From JAAYAY01 sp963674575 (GTDB lineage Bacteria > Planctomycetota > Planctomycetia > Pirellulales > Thermoguttaceae): DNA of 64,000 bases. This document shows positions 53,021-59,793 of the stretch, piece by piece. The notes beneath the pieces are model-generated. The model had not been told where the DNA came from, made no database searches, and saw only the letters and a list, made by a program, of their open reading frames with translations. Numbering within the stretch: the first letter of the stretch is position 1; every line of letters starts with the position of its first letter. Location of the stretch: assembly GCA_963674575.2 (NCBI GenBank), contig CAXXQT010000006.1, positions 434,001 to 498,000 on the forward strand, written 5' to 3'. The translations under genes and the position numbers were made by a program.

Positions 53021-54163
53021 ATGTCGGCGGAGGTCTTCCCCCCCATGTTCCCGAAGGTTGATCCAATTCCACTTCCGGCGCCGGTCTGGCTGTTTAAAGT
53101 GCTTGAGATGCTGACCGTCACGCTCCATTTTTTGGCGGTTTATCTTCTGGTGGCCGGGCTGATCGCGACAACGGTTTGGGCCATTCTGGGGCGGCGGAGG
53201 TCGGATGGCGGCATGCTGAACGCTTCGGGGGCCATTGCTTCACGGCTGCCCGTATTGATGACTTTCGTGATCAATCTTGGCGTGCCTCCGCTGTTGTTCG
53301 CCCAGGTGCTTTACGGACGGGCGATCTACACGAGCAGTATCCTGATGGGGGTCTATTGGATTTCGGTGGTCTTCCTGCTCATGGTGGCGTACACGATGCT
53401 GTACGTGATGACAGGGCGGATCAACCGGGGGCGGCCCTGGGGGCTGGCTGGCCTGGTGGCGCTTCTGGTCGTGTTGGTGATCGGGATGATTTACACGTCG
53501 AACATGACGCTCATGATCCGGCCCCAGGCGTGGGTGGAGAGTTACCGCAACGATCCGTTGGGGCTTCATTTGAACCACAGCGATCCGACGTTCACGCCGC
53601 GTTGGCTGTTCATGATGCTTGGGTCGCTCTCGGTGGGCGGGGCGGGAATGCTGCTGCTGGCGTTGACCAAGAGTCTGCCGAGCGAAGGCGCGGCGGTGCT
53701 TCGGCGTTGGGGAACGAAACTGATGGTGGCCGGCGCGATTCTGCAGACGGTTTTTGCGGTTTGGGTGTTCGCAGCCCAGCCTGACGGCGTTTGGACGGCC
53801 ATGACAAGGACAGCCCAGGGATACGTGTACGTGCCGTGCATGATCCTCTGGTGCGCGGTCACGGTGGGCGTGGCGGCGTTGGGGGCGCTGGGCGGACGAA
53901 AAGCGGACTCGGCGGATTGGAAATTGCCGGTGTTGGCGGGTCTGGTCGTTTTCGTTCAAACGGCTTTGACGGCCATCATTCGCGGCGGGATCCGCGACGT
54001 GACCCTGCTGGCCCACGGATACAACGTTTGGGATCGCGAGGTGGCGTCGAACTGGATTGTCGTCGGGGCGTTTCTCCTGCTGTTTGTGGGAGGGCTGGCG
54101 GCGGTCGGATGGCTTGTTTCGGTGATGGCGCAGGCCAAGCCGCTCGAAGAAAAGTATGCCTAG
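53021..54163 (+). CDS. Polytopic membrane protein of the Rieske/cytochrome b cluster
   Basis: 380 residues, about nine or ten transmembrane helices. No known family could be assigned with confidence. Helix-embedded His residues (VTLHFLAVYLLVAG near residue 36; LLAHGYNVW near 330) could bind haem or quinone. It contains FVINLGVPPLLFAQVLYG and IYTSSILMGVYWISV, reminiscent of cytochrome-bd-like membrane subunits. It heads the cluster; the Rieske gene starts 12 bases after its stop. Together with the CydA-like last gene it may form a membrane pair of an unusual quinol-oxidising complex. Confidence 0.6.
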   Translation: MSAEVFPPMFPKVDPIPLPAPVWLFKVLEMLTVTLHFLAVYLLVAGLIATTVWAILGRRRSDGGMLNASGAIASRLPVLMTFVINLGVPPLLFAQVLYGRAIYTSSILMGVYWISVVFLLMVAYTMLYVMTGRINRGRPWGLAGLVALLVVLVIGMIYTSNMTLMIRPQAWVESYRNDPLGLHLNHSDPTFTPRWLFMMLGSLSVGGAGMLLLALTKSLPSEGAAVLRRWGTKLMVAGAILQTVFAVWVFAAQPDGVWTAMTRTAQGYVYVPCMILWCAVTVGVAALGALGGRKADSADWKLPVLAGLVVFVQTALTAIIRGGIRDVTLLAHGYNVWDREVASNWIVVGAFLLLFVGGLAAVGWLVSVMAQAKPLEEKYA

Positions 54164-54175
54164 GATTTTCGGTGT

Positions 54176-54715
54176 ATGACGATGAATGAAACGAACGGAC
54201 CAGGCTCGACCGAATCGCAGGAACCGCAGGATTCCGGGGCAGAGCCGTTGAAAGAGGCGAGCGGGTCGCAGTGCGATTGCGTGGCTCGCCGGGCGGCGAT
54301 GGCCGCGGGGGTCGGCGTCTTTGGCGCAGGCTACGCGGGCGCGATCGGTTACCCGGTTTATCGGTATCTGAGCACGCCCGTGCGACGTGCGGCGTCGGCC
54401 GCGGCGGTGACGGAGGTGTCGCTTCCTGAGGCGGCGTCGATGGAGCCGGGAACGGCGACGATGTTCATGTTCGGAACGCGAACGGCGATCCTGATTCGCC
54501 ACGAGGACGAGCACTACACGGCGTTTGACGCCACGTGCACCCACCTGGGCTGCACGGTGAAGTATGAGCCGGAGAACAAGCGGATTTTCTGCGCTTGTCA
54601 CGGCGGAGTCTACGATCCGGAGACGGGCGACGCCCTCGCCGGTCCACCCCCAAAAGGTCTGACGGTCTATCGAGTGGAGAATCGGGATGGAGAAATCGTC
54701 GTCGCCCGCATGTGA
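54176..54715 (+). CDS. Rieske [2Fe-2S] protein
   Basis: 179 residues. An N-terminal RR region and one hydrophobic helix (ARRAAMAAGVGVFGAG...) serve as a Tat-like signal or anchor. The Rieske domain has cluster ligands in CTHLGC (Cys near residue 121) and CACHGGVYD, then GPPPKGLTVYRV. It carries electrons from quinol oxidised by cytochrome b to a downstream carrier, probably the c-haem domain encoded two genes later. It overlaps the cytochrome b gene by 29 bases. Confidence 0.93.
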   Translation: MTMNETNGPGSTESQEPQDSGAEPLKEASGSQCDCVARRAAMAAGVGVFGAGYAGAIGYPVYRYLSTPVRRAASAAAVTEVSLPEAASMEPGTATMFMFGTRTAILIRHEDEHYTAFDATCTHLGCTVKYEPENKRIFCACHGGVYDPETGDALAGPPPKGLTVYRVENRDGEIVVARM

Positions 54716-55793
54716 ATGGGCTCCTTTGCGCAAGGTCTGGGAGTTCGCCGACGATCGCCTGGGCTTGAACGAGTGGATTGCCTTTGGTCGCAAGAAGACG
54801 GTGCCGCAGCACGGGCACACGTTCTGGTATTACTTTGGCGGGATCTCCATGTTCTTTTTCCTGGTCCAGGTGACCACGGGGATCCTGCTTCTGTTGTACT
54901 ACCGGCCCGGGCCCGAGGCCTACGATTCGGTTCGGCAGATCACGTACGACATCGAGTTCGGGTGGCTGATTCGCTCGGCCCACTCGTGGTCGGCGAACCT
55001 GATGGTGCTGGCCGTGTTTGTCCACATGTTCTCCGTCTTTTTCATGAAGGCTTTTCGCAAGCCACGGGAGTTCGGCTGGTGGACGGGGCTGGGGCTGCTC
55101 GGGGTGACGATGGTGTTCGGCTTCAGCGGCTACCTTCTGCCCATGGATGAACTGGCCTACTTTGCGACGAAGGTGGGGCTGGAGATTCCGGGCTCGATTC
55201 CGATCGTCGGCTCCTTCGCGGCGGACCTGGCACGGGGCGGACCGACGGTGGACGGCAACACGGTGCAGCGGTTCTTCACGCTGCACGTGGTGATCCTGCC
55301 GATCGTGTTCGGGGCTCTTTTGGGCGTCCACCTGTTCCTGGTGCAACGGCATGGGAACGCGGTGCCGCCGAGCGAGGAGGCCAAGCCGGTCGCCGAGCGG
55401 GCATCGATTCCGTTCTTCCCGGATTTTCTCCTCAAAGATCTGGCCATGTGGCTGGTGGCGCTCAACTTGTTGGCGATTCTGGTGTCGTTGTTCCCGTGGC
55501 CCTTGGGGCCCCAAGCCGATCCGTTGACGCCAGCTCCGGCGGGGATTCATCCGGAATGGTATTTCATGTCCCAGTTTCAATTGCTCAAGGTGTTGGGGAA
55601 CTGGTTCCCGGGCACGGTGGGCGAGATCCTGGGGATCGGGTTGTTTTCGCTCGGGGGCCTGATCTGGGCGGTCATTCCCCTGCTGGATCGTTCGGAAGAG
55701 AACAAGGCCATGGCGAGACTCGGCACGCGGATCGGTCTGGTATTTCTCGGGGCCCTGATTGTGTTGACGGTTTGGGGATACATGGTCGTGTGA
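54687..55793 (+). CDS. Cytochrome b (b6-type, fused subunit IV-like)
   Basis: 368 residues, about eight helices. Haem ligand pairs: His in RSAHSW and FVHMFS, 13 residues between, and His in TLHVV and GVHLFL, 14 residues between, the 13/14 spacing typical of b6 proteins. The Qo motif is HPEWYF near residue 292. The subunit IV-like part follows (residues 255-368), so cytochrome b6 and subunit IV are fused. It oxidises quinol in the cytoplasmic membrane together with the Rieske protein. The start overlaps the Rieske gene by 29 bases. Confidence 0.93.
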   Translation: MEKSSSPACEWAPLRKVWEFADDRLGLNEWIAFGRKKTVPQHGHTFWYYFGGISMFFFLVQVTTGILLLLYYRPGPEAYDSVRQITYDIEFGWLIRSAHSWSANLMVLAVFVHMFSVFFMKAFRKPREFGWWTGLGLLGVTMVFGFSGYLLPMDELAYFATKVGLEIPGSIPIVGSFAADLARGGPTVDGNTVQRFFTLHVVILPIVFGALLGVHLFLVQRHGNAVPPSEEAKPVAERASIPFFPDFLLKDLAMWLVALNLLAILVSLFPWPLGPQADPLTPAPAGIHPEWYFMSQFQLLKVLGNWFPGTVGEILGIGLFSLGGLIWAVIPLLDRSEENKAMARLGTRIGLVFLGALIVLTVWGYMVV

Positions 55794-55829
55794 GGCGACC
55801 GCCTGCCAAAGCTTCAAGGTAGATCACTG

Positions 55830-57308
55830 ATGAATTATCCGGTTTGGGACGTTCCGATTCTCGGCAGTGGCCTGGTGATCGCGTTGATCGCCGTGTTCCA
55901 CGTGATGATCTCTCATTTCGCCGTGGGCGGTGGGCTCTATCTGCCCATGGCCGAGGCCCGGGCGTTGAAGACGGGGCGGGATGACTGGCTCGAGTTTCTG
56001 CCCAAGCACTCCAAGTTCTTCCTGATTCTGACCGGCGTGTACGGGGCCGTGTCGGGCGTGGGGATCTGGTTTTCCATCGGGCTGGCGGCCCCGGAGGCGA
56101 CGAGCACGCTGATTCACAACTTCGTTTTTGGATGGGCGATCGAGTGGGTGTTTTTCGCCGTCGAGCTGAGTTCGGCGGCGGTGTACTATTACACGTGGAA
56201 CCGGATTTCGCCCAAGGCGCACCTGAGGGTGGGCTGGGTTTATGCAGGCGCGTCGCTGATGACGCTGGTGATCATCAACGGCATCCTGGCATTCATGCTC
56301 ACCCCGGGCAATGCGTGGCTCGCCGTGGCAGGCACGGGCCAGGAGGCCAGCCGATTCTTCCAAGCATTTTTCAATCCCACCTATTGGCCAAGTTTGTTCT
56401 TGCGGGTCCTGGTGTGCGTTTCGCTCGCCGGGGTATGGGCCCTGGTGACGGGGAGCCTGATCGACGGCAACAAGCAGCCCGAGTTGAAGACGGACGTGGT
56501 TCGCTGGTCGGTTCGGTGGCTGATTCCCTCGTTCTTCCTGATGCCTCTGTGCTTCCTTTGGTACATCGCGATGGTTCCGGAGTCACGAATGAGCCTGGTG
56601 GAACTGGGAATCGCGACGATCGGGACGGGCACGTTCAGCCAGGTGACGCGGACGGTGCTGATTTCCGTGATGGCTTCGGCCACGATTTTGGCGGTGGCGT
56701 ACCTGGCGGCGTATCGGAACCCGCGGGATTTCGGGTTGGGCTATGCCTGTGCGATCCTGTTCCTGGCGTTGGCTGCTACCGGGGCCACGGAGCAGGCGAG
56801 GGAGATGTTGCGCAAGCCGTACGTGGTTGGCGACCACATGTACAGCAATGCCCTGCGCAAGACGCCGGTGACGATCGACGGCAAGAAGACGAGCGAGATC
56901 GAGAAGTTCAATTCCGAGGGCTATCTGAGCGAGACGATCTGGGCCTCGGACGCGGAAAGGGACGCGTGGCGGGTTGCGGATGATCGGAGTGGTCCGAAAC
57001 TCGTTCTGGTCTCTGATTCCGATTCAGGCAAAGCGGAGAAACCGAGGACGCCGCCCGGTGCCGAGGTTCTTCGTCGGGGCGAGTTGATGTTCCGCGGCCA
57101 GTGCATGGCCTGCCACACGATGGACGGCTACCGCAGCATGCGGAAGCTGATGCACGGTCGGGACGCGGGCGCGATCCACAATATTCTGGGAATGCTCCAC
57201 GAGAACGCCGAGGACTCGCCCTACCGGGCCTTTATGCCGCCCCTGGTGGGAACGGATGCGGAAATCGAGGCGCTGGTGGAGTATCTGGATCGGGAGGTGA
57301 ATGACTAA
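55830..57308 (+). CDS. Cytochrome bd subunit I-like protein fused to a c-type cytochrome domain
   Basis: 492 residues. About eight transmembrane helices (residues 10-340) resemble CydA (LVIALIAVFHVMISHFAVGGG near the N-terminus with paired His; GWAIEWVFFAVELSSAAVYY). The CydA quinol loop with GRQPW is not visible, so it is unlikely to be a normal bd oxidase. Residues 405-492 form a cytochrome c domain with CMACH near residue 425 and a likely Met ligand in FMPPLVG near 469. It is last in the cluster, 36 bases after cytochrome b, and may accept electrons from the Rieske protein. Confidence 0.78.
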   Translation: MNYPVWDVPILGSGLVIALIAVFHVMISHFAVGGGLYLPMAEARALKTGRDDWLEFLPKHSKFFLILTGVYGAVSGVGIWFSIGLAAPEATSTLIHNFVFGWAIEWVFFAVELSSAAVYYYTWNRISPKAHLRVGWVYAGASLMTLVIINGILAFMLTPGNAWLAVAGTGQEASRFFQAFFNPTYWPSLFLRVLVCVSLAGVWALVTGSLIDGNKQPELKTDVVRWSVRWLIPSFFLMPLCFLWYIAMVPESRMSLVELGIATIGTGTFSQVTRTVLISVMASATILAVAYLAAYRNPRDFGLGYACAILFLALAATGATEQAREMLRKPYVVGDHMYSNALRKTPVTIDGKKTSEIEKFNSEGYLSETIWASDAERDAWRVADDRSGPKLVLVSDSDSGKAEKPRTPPGAEVLRRGELMFRGQCMACHTMDGYRSMRKLMHGRDAGAIHNILGMLHENAEDSPYRAFMPPLVGTDAEIEALVEYLDREVND

Positions 57309-57681
57309 CGGTGGCTCAGCTCAGGGGGGCGTAAAACGCAGGGAGACCGGATCGACGGTTTCATCTTCTGCTGCGTTTGAAGGACAGTTGAGAGCGGCAC
57401 TTCCCGTTCCTGCCATTTTCTCGATATTTGCTGATCATGACCTTGTCGACGCCCCCCAAAAGGAACTAGAATCAGTCGATTGGTGTCGCATTCTATTCGG
57501 TGGGGCTTACCCTCACCGATGTGGCAGGTCGAATTCCTCTACAGGTGACGTTCGATACTCCCCTCGGCAACCTGTGCGCTCGATTGGCTTCGGTGGGGGC
57601 TGTTCGAGCCGGGGCCAGGACATTCTTGCGGGGAGTATTCTGAAGGATCGATTTTCGAGACGTATAGGGAGACAGGCAGAC
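57309..57681. other. Intergenic region, no gene seen
   Basis: 373 bases between the cytochrome cluster and the ATPase gene. The ATPase frame is open back through here from 57301, but the sequence before MRIESLQIKNYRAF lacks family features and the composition looks non-coding. No repeat or clear promoter was found. Confidence 0.4.
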
Positions 57682-58872
57682 ATGAGGATCGAGTCCCTAC
57701 AGATCAAGAACTATCGCGCTTTTCGGGACGTGCAAGTGGGCGACGCGAACCACGCCCCTATGCCAAGCTTGTCTGTCTTCGTTGGTGCGAATGGCTCAGG
57801 AAAGACGACTTTGTTCGACGTGTTTGGCTTCTTGCGAGACGCCCTCATTGGAAATGTGCAGACGGCATTGCAGAAACGCGGCGGGTTTGGCGAAGTTCGC
57901 AGTCGCGACACGGAAGGGCCGATTCACTTCGAGATCAAATTCCGGGAGGGAACCGCGCGGCCGTTGGTTACGTACGAGCTTTGCATCTCCGACGATGACG
58001 GGCGTCCTGTGGTGGAACGCGAGATTCTCAAGTATCGACGCGGCAGCAAGGGGCAACCGTGGCATTTTCTGGATTTCTCGCGAGGGCGGGGGAGTGCGAT
58101 TACAAATGAACTGGAAGATGCCGGCACCGAGGCAGATATGGTGCGGGAAGAGCAAGTGCTGGAGTCACCTGATATTCTTGCCATCAAGGGGCTTGGGCAG
58201 TTTCAGCGTTTTCGCGTGGCAAGCGCCTTTCGACGGTTGATCGAGGATTGGCACGTTTCCGACTTTCACATCGAACAAGCGCGGGCGATTCCTGAAATCG
58301 GCGTTGCTGAGCATCTTTCAGCGGCAGGCGAGAATCTCCCGTTGGTGACTCAGTTTCTGTACGACCGTCATCGCGACGTGTTCAACGAGATTCTCGATCG
58401 CATGGCTCGCCGCGTCCCAGGTATTGAAAGGGTTGAAGCGGAATCCACGGTTGACGGTCGAATCGTTCTCCGATTTCAAGATGGAGCGTTCAAAGATCCC
58501 TTCGTGTCACGGTACGTATCCGATGGCACGATCAAGATGTTTGCGTACCTCGTTCTGCTCAACGATCCGGCGCCCCACCCATTGTTGTGCGTGGAAGAGC
58601 CAGAGAACCAACTCTATCCTCGTCTGCTGAATGAGTTGGCTGAAGAATTTCGAGACTACGCGGACCGCGGCGGGCAAGTGATGGTGTCCACCCATTCTCC
58701 GGACTTCCTGAATGCTGTGGAATTGGAGGAGATCTTCTGGCTGATCAAGAAGGAGGGGTATACGCAAGTGGTTCGTGCCTCGAATGACGAACGGCTGCGT
58801 AATCTTGCTGCAGAAGGCGACCTTCCGGGAGCACTCTGGAAACAGGGGTTCTTTGACGGGGTGGATCCATGA
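57682..58872 (+). CDS. AAA ATPase of an AAA/DUF4276 pair (OLD/RecF-like)
   Basis: 396 residues from the ATG at 57682 (MRIESLQIKNYRAF), the usual N-terminus of RecF-like ATPases. Walker A FVGANGSGKTTLFD near residue 35, then central insert, FVSRYVSDGTIKMFAYLVLL in the signature region, Walker B LLCVEEPENQLYP and switch STHSPDFLNA. The next gene starts at the last base of its stop (ATGA overlap). Such pairs with DUF4276 are common in mobile and defence contexts; the ATPase is expected to control the effector. Confidence 0.82.
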   Translation: MRIESLQIKNYRAFRDVQVGDANHAPMPSLSVFVGANGSGKTTLFDVFGFLRDALIGNVQTALQKRGGFGEVRSRDTEGPIHFEIKFREGTARPLVTYELCISDDDGRPVVEREILKYRRGSKGQPWHFLDFSRGRGSAITNELEDAGTEADMVREEQVLESPDILAIKGLGQFQRFRVASAFRRLIEDWHVSDFHIEQARAIPEIGVAEHLSAAGENLPLVTQFLYDRHRDVFNEILDRMARRVPGIERVEAESTVDGRIVLRFQDGAFKDPFVSRYVSDGTIKMFAYLVLLNDPAPHPLLCVEEPENQLYPRLLNELAEEFRDYADRGGQVMVSTHSPDFLNAVELEEIFWLIKKEGYTQVVRASNDERLRNLAAEGDLPGALWKQGFFDGVDP

Positions 58873-59462
58873 TTTCCGAACTCGTATTTCTTCTGGAAGA
58901 AGCTTCTCTTGCCGAGTTGCTGAAGATCGTTGTTCCCCGCATTGTGCCAGAGCACGTGGAGTGTCGCTACGTGCCACACGAAGGCAAGACTGATTTGGAG
59001 AAGTCGATTCCACGAAAACTAAGAGCATGGCGAACACCAGGCGTCCGTTTCGTCGTTGTTAGAGACAAAGACCGAGGCGACTGCCACGCGGTCAAGGAAC
59101 GCTTGATCGCCCTGTGTCGAGCCGGCAACCGTCCGGACTCATTGGTGCGAATTGTGTGCCATGAGCTTGAGTCATGGTATCTGGGCGACCTGAAAGCGGT
59201 GGAAACCGCGTTTGCCATACGTGGTTTGGCGCGACGACAGAATCAAAAGAAGTATCGCGATCCAGACGCATTGGCAAACCCGGTGCAAGAGCTCCGGCGA
59301 CTCGTCCCACGATACCAGAAGATCGCCGGTTCACGGCGGATAGGTCACCACTTGAACTTGGATACGAACTGCTCACATAGCTTTCGTGTATTCTTGTCTG
59401 GGGTCCATGGGCTGTTTCCGCCTGAGCAAGACACTTGCCGCCGAACGGCCTCGACCAAATGA
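58869..59462 (+). CDS. DUF4276 TOPRIM-like protein
   Basis: 197 residues. DUF4276 features: FLLEEASLAELLKIVVPRI near the N-terminus (acidic TOPRIM position), KTDLEKSIPRKLRAW, VVVRDKDRGDC with the acidic DxD-like pair, and HELESWYLGDLKAVE, the family hallmark E-x-x-W-x-x-x-D. The C-terminus is basic. It is translationally coupled to the ATPase gene by a 4-base overlap. Likely nuclease or nucleic-acid-binding effector of a two-gene defence-like system; activity has not been shown for this family to my knowledge. Confidence 0.8.
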   Translation: MISELVFLLEEASLAELLKIVVPRIVPEHVECRYVPHEGKTDLEKSIPRKLRAWRTPGVRFVVVRDKDRGDCHAVKERLIALCRAGNRPDSLVRIVCHELESWYLGDLKAVETAFAIRGLARRQNQKKYRDPDALANPVQELRRLVPRYQKIAGSRRIGHHLNLDTNCSHSFRVFLSGVHGLFPPEQDTCRRTASTK

Positions 59463-59496
59463 CATTTCGTGACTCCCGGAAATGCGGTCCCACTGG

Positions 59497-59567
59497 CCAC
59501 TGCTTGCCCACGCTCCAGGAACGCAACACTCTGAGATTCACGTATTCTGCGGCGAGTGGGCGAGCAG
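59497..59567. repeat. REP-like palindromic repeat, copy 2
   Basis: CCACTGCTTGCCCAC and GTGGGCGAGCAG are complementary ends of a hairpin, with TGAGATTCACGTATTCTGC inside, shared with the copy at 3611-3690. It directly follows the DUF4276 gene. The rest of the gap (to 59793) has a small hairpin near 59747-59780 (CTCCCCCTCG/CACTGGGGAGG) at the 3' end of the kinase gene, possibly a terminator. Confidence 0.75.
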
Positions 59568-59793
59568 CACCTATTCAGAACTGACATGTCAGGGTTGATC
59601 CAACGCAACGATACGAGGATCACCGGAACACAACAGATCGGGCAAGACATCAGAGAAATGGGAAGAAGCTCCAGCTTCAGACATGGGCGAACCGTGGTTC
59701 GTTCGGAGTTCCCATCGAGTGATCGCTCGAATTCCCCTCCCCGGCCCTCCCCCTCGTTCGCTACGCTCACTGGGGAGGGAGAGACGCAAGGGA

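Noticed and set aside
52587..53061. Short open frames upstream of the cytochrome cluster
   Set aside because: Translations have no family features and cross a repeat cluster; taken as non-coding.
55830..57308. Ordinary cytochrome bd oxidase subunit I
   Set aside because: The GRQPW quinol-loop motif is not visible, a c-type haem domain is attached, and the neighbours are Rieske and cytochrome b genes rather than cydB.
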